A stretch of 64,000 bases of DNA from Chitinophagaceae bacterium. Its GTDB lineage: Bacteria > Bacteroidota > Bacteroidia > Chitinophagales > Chitinophagaceae. Below the pieces are notes generated by a model that worked only from the letters and a program-made list of their open reading frames with translations, had not been told where the DNA came from and made no database searches. Made by a program: the position numbers and the translations under genes. This document shows positions 57,143 to 64,000 of the stretch, one piece after another; positions within the stretch are counted from its first letter, which is position 1, and each line of letters starts with the position of its first letter. The stretch is taken from positions 186,001 to 250,000 of the forward strand of contig SEAC01000002.1 in NCBI GenBank assembly GCA_004173235.1, given 5' to 3'.

Positions 57143-58543
57143 ATGAAACGCATTCTTCTTTTTGCAACAACAATCGTACTGGCAGCTGCTTCCTGCCGCA
57201 AGATCCAGGTGGATGGTGACGGCAGCGGGGGCAGTACTTCTACGGTAACGCCCGAGTCGACCATCCTGTCGGGTACCATCGGGTCGGACCTGACGCTGCG
57301 CTCCGGAAAGACCTACACGCTTCGCGGCATCGTATACATCGCCAATGGCGCGCAGCTCACCATCGAGCCCGGCGTGACCGTGGTGGGCGACAAGGCATCG
57401 CGCGGCACTTTGGTGGTTACGCGCGGCTGCCGCATCAACGCAGCAGGCACGGCAACCAACCCCATCGTGTTCACATCGAGCGAAGGCAGCAACGCGCGCT
57501 CCGGCGACTGGGGCGGGCTCGTGATCCTGGGGCGTGCGAAGACCAACGCAACCTACAACGGTCAGGCAGGCCTCGGTGAAGCCGAAGGCGGCATCAACAA
57601 CGGCGATGGCTACGGCCTCTTTGGCGGCACCGACGACAACGACAACAGCGGCACACTGAAGTATGTGCGCATCGAATACGCAGGCTACGCCTTCCTCCCC
57701 GATAAGGAGTTGAACGGACTTGGACTGTATGCTGTTGGCAGAGGCACCACCATCTCGTATGTGCAGGTTGCCTGGGCTGCCGATGACTCCTTCGAGTGGT
57801 TCGGCGGCTCGGTGAATGCCGATCACATCATCGCTTACAAAGGATTGGATGACGATTTCGATACAGACAACGGCTTCTCCGGCAAAGTGCAGTTTGCCAT
57901 CGGCATTCGCGACAGCGCCGTTGCCGACGTGAGCGGCTCCAACGGATTTGAAAGCGACAACGATGCAGCGGGCTCCACGCTTGCGCCGCAAACGAGCGCT
58001 GTATTCGCCAACGTAACATCGGTTGGTCCGCGCGAAACGTTGAGCAGCATCGGCAACAGCCTGTACCGCAACGGGGCGCAGATTCGCCGCAATTCTTCTC
58101 TTTCTATCATCAACTCTGTTTTCCTCGGTTGGGAAACGGGCCTGCTGATCGATGCATCAACGGGTCGTCCCACGGATGCGAACATCACGGGCGCTTCGGC
58201 TACGCTGTGGTATCGCGGCAACATCATCGCGGGCTCGGCACGGCCGGTGCGTTATTCGGCCAGCACGGGCGCGCCCACCGGCTGGACCGGAGCGGATGCA
58301 ACAACGTGGTTCAACACAACTGGCTTCAACAACCAGCTGCTCGCCAACAACAGCGATGCGGGTTATGCGGCGGCTTTCAACTACAGCAACCCCGATTTCA
58401 CTCCTGCAACTACATCGCCGCTGCTCAACGGCGTGTATACATCTGCAGACGCACGCCTCGCCGGCCTCCAGGCGGTAACCTATCGCGGAGCCGTTGGCCC
58501 CGCCGATACGTGGTATAAAGGATGGACGCGGTACGGAAACTAG
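57143..58543 (+). CDS. Surface lipoprotein, right-handed beta-helix-like
   Basis: 466 residues. Lipobox LAAASC (Cys18). After a short Gly/Ser linker comes a repeat-rich body: DLTLRSGKTYTLRGIVYIAN, GAQLTIEPGVTVVGD, NPIVFTSSEGS, WGGLVILGRA, LKYVRIEYAGYAF, ISYVQVAWAADDSFEWFGGS, as in right-handed parallel beta-helix proteins. It probably binds a ligand at the cell surface for the TonB receptor 180 bp upstream, like other receptor-lipoprotein pairs, but it is not SusD-like. Function unproven. Confidence 0.75.
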   Translation: MKRILLFATTIVLAAASCRKIQVDGDGSGGSTSTVTPESTILSGTIGSDLTLRSGKTYTLRGIVYIANGAQLTIEPGVTVVGDKASRGTLVVTRGCRINAAGTATNPIVFTSSEGSNARSGDWGGLVILGRAKTNATYNGQAGLGEAEGGINNGDGYGLFGGTDDNDNSGTLKYVRIEYAGYAFLPDKELNGLGLYAVGRGTTISYVQVAWAADDSFEWFGGSVNADHIIAYKGLDDDFDTDNGFSGKVQFAIGIRDSAVADVSGSNGFESDNDAAGSTLAPQTSAVFANVTSVGPRETLSSIGNSLYRNGAQIRRNSSLSIINSVFLGWETGLLIDASTGRPTDANITGASATLWYRGNIIAGSARPVRYSASTGAPTGWTGADATTWFNTTGFNNQLLANNSDAGYAAAFNYSNPDFTPATTSPLLNGVYTSADARLAGLQAVTYRGAVGPADTWYKGWTRYGN

Positions 58544-58680
58544 TGGGTGAATGGGCAATGGGCAAAGGTGAATGGTCAATGGCAACATGATAGGACAATG
58601 CCCCGCTGGTGCGGGGCATTTTTCGGATGTTCAATATACAATGTGCAATGCCGAAGCTTCGCGATCAATGTTCAAATTGG
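58543..58680. repeat. ATGGGCA/TTCAATn heptad arrays around a terminator
   Basis: ATGGGCA/ATGGGCA/AAGGTGA/ATGGTCA/ATGGCAA on the left, GTTCAAT/ATACAAT/GTGCAAT and GATCAAT/GTTCAAA on the right, 7-bp period, hairpin 58597-58620 between. The right array supplies the stop codon of the convergent gene at 58672. Confidence 0.8.
58597..58623 (+). terminator. Terminator after lipoprotein gene
   Basis: AATGCCCCGC-TGGT-GCGGGGCATT then TTTC; 54 nt past the stop at 58543. Confidence 0.85.
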
Positions 58681-59097
58681 GGAGGATAAAGGCGGCTGAC
58701 GTACGAGGGTGAGCAGGATGCCGGCGAGTGCTTCGCGGTTGATGTCGGGAGGGAGATCCCAGGGAAAGCTATGGTCGGCATCGGGCGTGCTTACCAGCAG
58801 GCGGCCGTTTTCTGTACGGAAGCGGTATTTCTGTCCTTCTATCTTCAGCGTTCCGCGCGGCTGGCGCGTGTCTTCGAAGGTGCACGAACCAACGGCAAGG
58901 CCGTATTCGGAATAGAGGGAAACTTTGGATGCGGGGAAGTGCGCGCTCTCTGCGAGGTACACGCGTCGTTCGGGTCCGGACTGCACGCGCAGCGAATGCA
59001 GCAGCTCGTTGTAGCGGATGGATACGGGTGCGAACCCGGGTTGTTGCCATTCATATTGGCCGGCTTCGGCAGGGTTCATGGAGATACGGTTTGCCAT
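58672..59097 (-). CDS. Hypothetical protein
   Basis: 141 residues, soluble, no signal peptide: MANRISMNPAEAGQYEWQQP, then alternating strands (APVSIRYNELLHSLRVQSGP, ASKVSLYSEYGLAVGSCTFE, GTLKIEGQKYRFRTENGRLL) and a C-terminal helix (DINREALAGILLTLVRQPPL). I recognise no family. Ordinary codon use supports coding. The start at 59097 is chosen over one 54 bp upstream. It is followed (minus strand) by the heptad array. Confidence 0.6.
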   Translation of the reverse strand: MANRISMNPAEAGQYEWQQPGFAPVSIRYNELLHSLRVQSGPERRVYLAESAHFPASKVSLYSEYGLAVGSCTFEDTRQPRGTLKIEGQKYRFRTENGRLLVSTPDADHSFPWDLPPDINREALAGILLTLVRQPPLSSPI

Positions 59098-59184
59098 GAC
59101 TTTAAGTTCGCACAAATCCGGCCCCGAGTGCCGGCGTGTGGCACTTTCCAATATTAAATTAATGTTACCCAGCCCGGCCGTACA

Positions 59185-59445
59185 CTAGGGTGCAACGCTC
59201 ATACGGTTCGGCAAGGCGGCAGAACGATGACCCAGGAGGCGGCCCACCTGGGTGCGCACGGAAGGGTCTTCGGTTCCCTCCACCAGCCAGCCGTTGCCGG
59301 CAATGCGGGCGGTGAGCTCTGGAAATGTGGGGCGGCTGTATCCGGCAGGATGGGGCGCCGGTTGAAAGCGGACGTGGTCACCGTTCTCGGAAACCCGGTA
59401 GCCGCAAGGGCTTTCATCAAAAAAAAGGACGACGGCGTAGTTCAT
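59185..59445 (-). CDS. Small hypothetical protein
   Basis: 86 residues: MNYAVVLFFDESPCGYRVSE, then GDHVRFQPAPHPAG and GNGWLVEGTEDPSVRTQVGR. Mixed alpha/beta, soluble, no signal peptide. It resembles short uncharacterised Chitinophagaceae proteins with a similar GWLVEGT motif, from general impression only. Same strand as the gene at 58672-59097, 87 bp between them. Confidence 0.5.
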   Translation of the reverse strand: MNYAVVLFFDESPCGYRVSENGDHVRFQPAPHPAGYSRPTFPELTARIAGNGWLVEGTEDPSVRTQVGRLLGHRSAALPNRMSVAP

Positions 59446-59495
59446 AGTACAGCTAGTAATCCAAGCGCCGTGCCGGAATTGGAACGGGGCTGTAT

Positions 59496-59609
59496 TTTGT
59501 CACAATTCGGTAGCAATGCGGTAACCTTCAGGTCATTTTCCAGTGGCACTTTTGTGTTCTCCTCAAGCAGACTATTTACCCGCCCTTGTTTCTACAGGGG
59601 CGTTTTTGT
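59496..59609 (+). ncRNA. Candidate small RNA (promoter plus orphan terminator)
   Basis: TTTG (59496-59499), a 22-nt spacer and TAACCTTC (59522-59529) resemble a promoter. A hairpin CGCCCTTG-TTTCTA-CAGGGGCG (59581-59602) followed by TTTTTGTTT ends the unit. No plus-strand gene lies upstream to need this terminator. A transcript of about 70-75 nt would start near 59536. No known RNA family recognised. Confidence 0.35.
59581..59609 (+). terminator. Orphan plus-strand terminator
   Basis: 8-bp stem with one G-T pair, 6-nt loop, then TTTTTGTTT; nearest upstream plus-strand gene already has its own terminator. Confidence 0.65.
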
Positions 59610-59630
59610 TTGGCGGTGGTGCGCGTCAGT

Positions 59631-59720
59631 TCTCCTGTGCTGCGCACGTAGTTCCCGGTGCTGCGCCGTTGTCTTCGGGTCCGGGGCTGCTCTCCTGTGC
59701 TGCGCACTTAGTTCCCGGTG
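59631..59720. repeat. 30-bp direct repeat at 60-bp spacing
   Basis: TCTCCTGTGCTGCGCAC.TAGTTCCCGGTGC at 59631-59660 and again at 59691-59720, differing at one base. TGCTGCGC also recurs between. No gene. Confidence 0.75.
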
Positions 59721-59827
59721 CGCAGTGCCGGGATCTGGGGCAATGCTTTGCGCAAGCCATAACACATCCTTCATATTGCCTTCACCGCACGGTAAAACCA
59801 GTGCATCACCTTTAGCAAAACAAAATC

Positions 59828-60271
59828 ATGGACGCCCAGCAATTGGAGGCATGCCTCGCCGAAGTAACCGAGATCCATTTCGAAACTTCGTTCGACCGGC
59901 AACAGGCGCCGCACACCGTGGGCCTGGTGTTTGGACGGATGACGCGTTCGCTGAAGCAGTCCATCGCAAGCCTGCGCGACGCCTGCTTTCGCGAGCGGAT
60001 GCAACTGTATTTCCGCCCGCTGGGAGAAGATGGGTTGGGCATCAGCCTGATCGTTCGCGAGTCGTTGTTCATTGCCAACAGCGAAGCGCTGGCCTACGAC
60101 TGCGGTTCCTTCCTACGATTTACCGAAAACCTTTACCGGGGCGAGCGCCTTATCCTCACGGCCTACCAGCGCGACCGCGAAGGCAACCTGAGGCTGGTTA
60201 CCGACAGCAGCTACGATCCTTACTTTGTTCCGGTGCACTATTTCCGCACGGCGCAAATGCAGGAAGCCTGA
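59828..60271 (+). CDS. Hypothetical protein
   Basis: 147 residues, soluble: MDAQQLEACLAEVTEIHFET, FGRMTRSLKQSIASLRDACF, RERMQLYFRPLGEDGLGISL, IVRESLFIANSEALAYDCGS, FLRFTENLYRGERLILTAYQ. Mixed alpha/beta with no recognised family, signal or membrane segment. Codon use is like its neighbours. It stands alone in plus orientation and is convergent with the histidine kinase gene (42 bp between stops). Confidence 0.6.
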   Translation: MDAQQLEACLAEVTEIHFETSFDRQQAPHTVGLVFGRMTRSLKQSIASLRDACFRERMQLYFRPLGEDGLGISLIVRESLFIANSEALAYDCGSFLRFTENLYRGERLILTAYQRDREGNLRLVTDSSYDPYFVPVHYFRTAQMQEA

Positions 60272-60313
60272 GTTGTAGAAATACGGGAATGGTCAAAACG
60301 TTGTAATCCCATC

Positions 60314-61384
60314 TCAGGGCTTGCGTGTTCTTTCGGCCTCGCGGCTGGCAAGAGTGAAGCCAATAGTAGTACCCACGTCTTCGGTGCTGCGCACGTGGAT
60401 GTTGTGGCCGTGCGCTTCGATAATGTGCTTGCAGATGGCGAGCCCCAGCCCCGAGCCTGTGATGTCGCGGCCACGGCCCGCCGGCGTGCGGTAAAAGCGC
60501 TCGAAGATGCGGCCCAGCGCCGACTCGGGAATGCCCATTCCATCGTCGGAGATCTCCACGAGGATGTTTTGCCCGTCGGTATTGTACAGCGATGCCGTAA
60601 CGTTTCCATTCTGCCTTCCATACTTCACCGCATTGTCTACGAGGTTGATCAGCACCTGCCGGATCTTCTCCTGATCGGCCCACACGTTGAGCGGTGCCTC
60701 ACAGCCTTTCTTGATCTGTAAAGTGATGCGCATCGGCTCGGCGAGCAGTGAAAGGCTTTCATACACTTCGCGCACGAGGTCTTGTATGACGAAGTTGCTG
60801 CGGTGCAATTTGAGCTCGCCGCGCTCGAGCCGCGAGATCTCGTCGAGGTCCTGGATGAGGTGGGAGAGGCGCTCCACGTTGCGTTGCGCCTTTTTCAGAA
60901 AACGCTCGGCCATTTCGTGCTCGTCCATCGCGCCCTGCAGCAGCGTTTCGATGTAACCCTGGATGGCAAACACCGGCGTCTTGAATTCGTGCGAAAGGTT
61001 TTGCAGGAATTCTTTGCGGAACGTTTCGTTTCGTTTCAGCAGTTCGATCTCGCGGCGCTTCTGCTTGCCCCAGGCCTCCACGTCTTCGCGCACTTCGTCG
61101 ATGCTTTTTTGCGGGAGGATGTATTTGTAATAAGTCTCCTGTTTTTTGGAAGCCTTTGTTTGGTAGATGAATTTGTAAATGAGCTTCAGCTTGCGGTAAA
61201 TGAAGCGCTGGATGATGTACAAGATGAGTGCGTACGAGCCGGCGCAGATCACCACGCAGGATACGATGGCCTCGCGCCAGCTGTGCCCGCCAAATGCGAA
61301 GAAGCCTATCCCGATGGGAACGGAAAGCACCAGGGCGGTGAAGAGGGCCAGTTGGCGGGGGGAGAGGTTTTTTTCTTTGAACAT
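60314..61384 (-). CDS. PhoR-like sensor histidine kinase
   Basis: 356 residues, inner membrane. Two membrane helices at the N-terminus (LALFTALVLSVPIGIGFFAF and IVSCVVICAGSYALILYIIQ) with a very short loop between, a cytoplasmic linker (about 60-130), then HisKA (phospho-acceptor in FLQNLSHEFKTPVFAIQGYI) and the ATPase domain (NLVDNAVKYG, ISDDGMGIPESALGRIFERF, GSGLGLAICKHIIEAHG). The lack of a periplasmic sensor is like PhoR. Downstream partner of the OmpR/PhoB-type regulator, separated by a 190-bp foldback repeat that may affect co-transcription. Confidence 0.92.
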   Translation of the reverse strand: MFKEKNLSPRQLALFTALVLSVPIGIGFFAFGGHSWREAIVSCVVICAGSYALILYIIQRFIYRKLKLIYKFIYQTKASKKQETYYKYILPQKSIDEVREDVEAWGKQKRREIELLKRNETFRKEFLQNLSHEFKTPVFAIQGYIETLLQGAMDEHEMAERFLKKAQRNVERLSHLIQDLDEISRLERGELKLHRSNFVIQDLVREVYESLSLLAEPMRITLQIKKGCEAPLNVWADQEKIRQVLINLVDNAVKYGRQNGNVTASLYNTDGQNILVEISDDGMGIPESALGRIFERFYRTPAGRGRDITGSGLGLAICKHIIEAHGHNIHVRSTEDVGTTIGFTLASREAERTRKP

Positions 61385-61574
61385 CGTGAAGCGTGATTCG
61401 TGAATCGGGGAACGCAAGCGGCGGAGAGAAAGAACGCAGATGCCGCAGGCGGCTCGCAGATTATTAAGATCAGTTATGATTTTGCTGACGCGCGACGGAA
61501 GAAAAAATCTGCGCGAATCATAAAGATCATAGAGGATCTGCGTTCTTTCTCGCCTGCGCCGAAGGCGCTCGCCC
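61385..61574. repeat. GAAAGAACGCAGAT foldback element inside a two-component operon
   Basis: CGTGATTCGTGAATCG array copies, then GAGAGAAAGAACGCAGAT (about 61423), GCCGCAGGCGGC, GCAGATTATTAAGATCAG and, inverted, ATCTGCGTTCTTTCTC (about 61536-61551). Most complete copy of the family; lies between regulator and kinase genes. Confidence 0.85.
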
Positions 61575-62255
61575 TTAAAGATCGAACTTATACCCCACAC
61601 CCTTCACCGTCGTTATGCAATCGACGCCCAGCTTCTGCCGGATCTTGCGGATGTGCACATCAATGGTGCGATCGCCCACGATGACGTCGTTGCCCCACAC
61701 CTGGCTGAGGATCTCGTTGCGCAGAAACACCTTGCCCGGCCTGGAAGCGAGCAGGTAGAGCAGCTCGAACTCCTTTTTTGCCAGCACGATGGTGCGCCCT
61801 TCATACTGCACCTCGAAGCGTTCGGGGTCGATGCGAAGGCCACCGGCCTGCAGGCTCTTTCCGTCGCTCTTGGGCGTGGCGCGCCGCAGCAGCGCCTGCA
61901 CCTTGCTTACAAATACCTTGGGCGAAATGGGTTTGCTGATGTAATCGTCGGCGCCGGTGGCCAGGCCCTGGATCTGCGTAGCCTCGTCGCTGAGCGCCGT
62001 GAGGAAGATGATGAGCATATCTTTCAACGCCGGTTGCGCGCGAAGGATCTCGCACACTTCCACGCCCGTTTTGCCGGGCATCATGATGTCGAGCACTACG
62101 AGATCGGGCTGCAACTGCTGCGCGCGGATGAGGGCTTCATCGCCATCCTGCGCCGTAAACACCTGGTAGCCGGCGCGGGCGAGGTGAAATTCAAGCAGCT
62201 CGCGAATGTCGGGCTCGTCGTCGGCGATCAGCACTTTCCAGGAACGGTTCTCCAT
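61575..62255 (-). CDS. OmpR/PhoB-family response regulator
   Basis: 226 residues. Receiver: KVLIADDEPDIRELLEFHLA, phospho-acceptor Asp in LVVLDIMMPGKTGVEVCEIL, IIFLTALSDEATQIQGLATG, DYISKPISPKVF. Winged-helix output: LRIDPERFEVQYEGRTIVLA, KKEFELLYLLASRPGKVFLR, VIVGDRTIDVHIRKIRQKLG, ITTVKGVGYKF. The PhoB-like C-terminal domain and the short-loop kinase downstream make phosphate sensing likely, not proven. The ATG at 62255 matches the family; box TAGGTTTG at 62274-62281 precedes it. Confidence 0.93.
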   Translation of the reverse strand: MENRSWKVLIADDEPDIRELLEFHLARAGYQVFTAQDGDEALIRAQQLQPDLVVLDIMMPGKTGVEVCEILRAQPALKDMLIIFLTALSDEATQIQGLATGADDYISKPISPKVFVSKVQALLRRATPKSDGKSLQAGGLRIDPERFEVQYEGRTIVLAKKEFELLYLLASRPGKVFLRNEILSQVWGNDVIVGDRTIDVHIRKIRQKLGVDCITTVKGVGYKFDL

Positions 62256-62273
62256 CAGCGTTTCGTGTTGGCG

Positions 62274-62281
62274 CAAACCTA
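62274..62281 (-). promoter_or_regulatory. -7 box of PhoB-like regulator gene
   Basis: TAGGTTTG on the minus strand, a perfect TAnnTTTG, 26 nt before the ATG at 62255. Confidence 0.55.
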
Positions 62282-62297
62282 AGCCAAAGGAAGAGTG

Positions 62298-62323
62298 GTT
62301 ACAAACAGTTCATAATTACTTAA
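62298..62323 (-). promoter_or_regulatory. Weak Pho-box-like sites before regulator gene
   Basis: On the minus strand TAAG, GAAC and TAAC at 11- and 10-bp spacing, the last 46 nt before the ATG. Much weaker than the array at 54076. Confidence 0.25.
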
Positions 62324-62338
62324 TAGGAGAAGATTGGG

Positions 62339-62515
62339 TTGAGGAGTTAAGGAGTTAAGGGGTTAAGGGGTTAAGGGGTTAAGGTGTTAAGGAGTTATGG
62401 GATTAGGAGTTAGGAGTTCGCCGTTGAAAGGTGCCACTTTCAGTGCCCAACGGCGGCTGCCGAAACGGCGCGTGTGCGTCCTGCTGAGTTGCTAACAACC
62501 TCCTAAACCTTTCCG
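62339..62515. repeat. GGAGTTAA octad array, hairpin and inverted GAACCTCC arm
   Basis: AGGAGTTA/AGGAGTTA/AGGGGTTA (three times)/AGGTGTTA/AGGAGTTA/TGGGATTA, 8-bp period; then GCCGTTG..CAACGGC (62420-62454); then CTCCTAAACCTTTCCGAACC and CCTGAACCCCTGAG as inverted arm. Confidence 0.8.
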
Positions 62516-62554
62516 AACCTCCTGAACCCCTGAGTCTTTCTTATGGTTGGGTAC

Positions 62555-62562
62555 TAAATTTG
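62555..62562 (+). promoter_or_regulatory. -7 box of final gene
   Basis: TAAATTTG, 12 nt before the ATG at 62567. Confidence 0.55.
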
Positions 62563-62566
62563 TACC

Positions 62567-64000
62567 ATGCAGCGCATGAATGTGATCTTCCGTGGAGGGC
62601 TGGCTGGCGTGTTGGTGTGGGCGCTGTGTGGGCAGGCCCAGGCTCAGCAGAGCGTGTCGGCGCCCGGCCCGGTGAACGGCCCCGGCTGCAAGGTTCCGCA
62701 GAATCACCTCCTTTTTCACGACTACGTGGACCGTGAGCAGCGGAATGCGCTGAAGGCCGATGGCAGGGCCGACAACGAATTTAACGGCACCGGCAACGAG
62801 GAAGTAAACTACCAGGTAACGCAAACGCTCACCCGCCGCGTGGACAACCTCCAGTGCTCCATCGAGGCCGACACCATTGCGCGCGACCAGAAAAAGATAT
62901 CGTACATCCGTGGAGTGGAGCGCATTCTCCGCAACTTCAGCACCGCCTTCCGCGGGCGCCGCATCCTGGCGGGCCATCTGCCCGGCATCCTCGACGGCTA
63001 CGAAGCAGCGATGGCCCTCGACCGCAGCGGCGAATCGATCGTGCCGCTCGTGGAAAAGCAATCGTACGAAACCGGCGCTTACCTCATAGCATCCGAGGCC
63101 TTCGACGCCAACCCCGGCCGTGCCGAGGCGAAGAACATCGTACTGAGCAAATACCTGATGCTGCACCCCGAGCGGATCTTCGCTACGCTCAAGGACAACC
63201 CGAACCTTCCCAACCGCGACTCGCTCATATTGATCGCCGCTTATCGCTACCCGAAGCAACTGTACGAATATGCATCGGCCAACAATACCCTGGGCTATGC
63301 CATCCGTAAGATGGAAGACCCTCTGGTGGCAACGGTTTCGAAGATGGCGACCAGCGGCGGCGCCGGGCAGATGCTGTTCCCGTTCCTCGACAACCTGCTC
63401 AAGGGGCGCATCAGCATCGATGAGATCAACGCCGTAAAAGACGACCCGGTAAAATATTACAAGCTGCTGGTGAAGACGCGCATCGACTACGTGAACCGGA
63501 GCATCGACGGGCGCGACACCATCCGGGGCATGGACGCGTTGTGGGCACAGCTCCAGCGCAAGGCGCGCGACCCCTTCATCAACACCATCAACGCCCTGCA
63601 CGACGAGCCCGACCCGAAGAAACGCTTTCGCCTGCTGCACGACCTCAGCGCACAGGAACTTTATTACCTCGCGGTGGCCGACGAGCAGGAGCTCTATACG
63701 TCGAGCTATGTAAAAGGCATCTTCCCGCTAATGATGCAAAAAGCCGGTGGCCGCGGCGATTCGCTGCTGCTGATGGTTTCGTTCGACCGCTTCAAGAAAT
63801 TCATCAAGCTGGCGGCAAGCTATAATACGCTGTCTGATTTTCTTGCGTCCTTCCCCAACAAAGGTGATGCTGAGAAGCTGATGACCGCCTTCGTGAACGG
63901 CCTGGAAAAAACGACCACGCTGGAAGACGGCGTGGATGTGGCCGACTCGTATGCGTCTATTGTTGAAAGCAACAAGCCGCTGGCTGCCAAGATGCTCGAG
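62567..64000 (+). CDS. Large secreted hypothetical protein (3' end outside window)
   Basis: At least 478 codons, still open at 64000. A basic/hydrophobic start (MQRMNVIFRGGLAGVLVWAL, then CGQAQAQQ) is a signal peptide cut near residue 27. The body is mostly helical without a domain I recognise (LTRRVDNLQCSIEADTIARD, YIRGVERILRNFSTAFRGRR, ILAGHLPGILDGYEAAMALD, LLHDLSAQELYYLAVADEQE). Such long periplasmic or outer-membrane-associated hypotheticals are common in Bacteroidota. The -7 box and signal peptide fix the start. No stop codon is present in the window, so C-terminal domains cannot be judged. Confidence 0.75.
   Translation, partial: MQRMNVIFRGGLAGVLVWALCGQAQAQQSVSAPGPVNGPGCKVPQNHLLFHDYVDREQRNALKADGRADNEFNGTGNEEVNYQVTQTLTRRVDNLQCSIEADTIARDQKKISYIRGVERILRNFSTAFRGRRILAGHLPGILDGYEAAMALDRSGESIVPLVEKQSYETGAYLIASEAFDANPGRAEAKNIVLSKYLMLHPERIFATLKDNPNLPNRDSLILIAAYRYPKQLYEYASANNTLGYAIRKMEDPLVATVSKMATSGGAGQMLFPFLDNLLKGRISIDEINAVKDDPVKYYKLLVKTRIDYVNRSIDGRDTIRGMDALWAQLQRKARDPFINTINALHDEPDPKKRFRLLHDLSAQELYYLAVADEQELYTSSYVKGIFPLMMQKAGGRGDSLLLMVSFDRFKKFIKLAASYNTLSDFLASFPNKGDAEKLMTAFVNGLEKTTTLEDGVDVADSYASIVESNKPLAAKMLE

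Noticed and set aside
62298-62323. Strong Pho box for autoregulation of the PhoB-like gene
   Set aside because: On recounting, half-sites are spaced 11 and 10 bp and match poorly, so it is listed only as a weak site.
62339-62405. CRISPR or telomere-like repeat
   Set aside because: 8-bp degenerate units at a gene end, matching the array class seen at other loci.

Overview
ORGANISM. The window is a GC-rich (roughly 57-60 %) chromosomal segment of a member of the Bacteroidota, most likely family Chitinophagaceae. I infer this from gene content (GldA, T9SS sorting domain, DUF6261, DUF1015, SusC/TonB-like receptors with N-terminal carboxypeptidase-regulatory domains, PorT-like barrels, Pycsar-TM domain), the near absence of Shine-Dalgarno sequences, and the Bacteroidota -7 promoter box (TAnnTTTG) in front of many genes. 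No tRNA, rRNA, CRISPR array, transposase, integrase or phage gene was seen. The window starts inside a DUF1015 gene and ends inside a large hypothetical gene.

LAYOUT. 1-4.7 kb: DUF1015 end, TPR protein, acyl-CoA ligase, NmrA-like reductase. 4.4-5.9 kb: four small, very hydrophilic, disordered proteins. 6-13.8 kb: outer-membrane protein, OsmC, stand-alone receiver, KorA without KorB, lipoprotein, VOC protein, an HD phosphohydrolase fused to a Pycsar-type membrane effector domain, SdiA-regulated-like lipoprotein. 13.8-17.4 kb: a phosphoesterase fused to an Omp85-type barrel, followed by a 67-69 bp tandem repeat. 17.8-25.4 kb (minus strand): nth, small anti-sigma-like protein, ftsB-like gene, GNAT, enolase, gldA, carbonic anhydrase, SulP transporter, small membrane protein. 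25.4-28.9 kb: L,D-transpeptidase and a sigma/anti-sigma-like/OMP operon. 29-35 kb: PH-like membrane protein, DUF3999/DUF2339 pair, Imm22-like and DUF2750 proteins, rRNA pseudouridine synthase. 35-41.7 kb: TonB-like barrel, LytS/LytR-type two-component pair, T9SS cargo, small membrane protein, porin-like protein. 41.8-45.3 kb: kbl, split transketolase C-half, galE. 45.4-48.9 kb: PiT, DUF47 and a divergent OprP-like porin (phosphate uptake). 48.9-53.8 kb: M14 peptidase and a zone of decayed small genes. 54-58.5 kb: TonB receptor plus beta-helix lipoprotein. 58.6-64 kb: small unknowns, a PhoR/PhoB-like pair and the truncated last gene.

HOW IT WORKS TOGETHER. The clearest multi-gene theme is phosphate. 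The divergent PiT-DUF47 / porin O/P locus and, 6 kb away, the TonB receptor-lipoprotein pair carry TAAC-type half-sites at exactly 11-bp intervals about 40 nt before the start codon, the geometry expected for a PhoB-type regulator. A PhoR/PhoB-like pair lies 3 kb further on. Carbonic anhydrase plus SulP suggests bicarbonate handling.

NON-CODING SIGNALS. Three window-wide patterns stand out. (1) Fifteen start codons have a -7 box beginning 12-13 nt upstream, which implies leaderless mRNAs. (2) Gene ends carry degenerate arrays of 7-8 bp period whose unit changes from locus to locus, often as inverted pairs around a hairpin. (3) A palindrome, CCGTAGAAATACGG, occurs exactly four times plus variants, mostly inside genes. 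All functional statements are inferences from sequence; no searches could be run.
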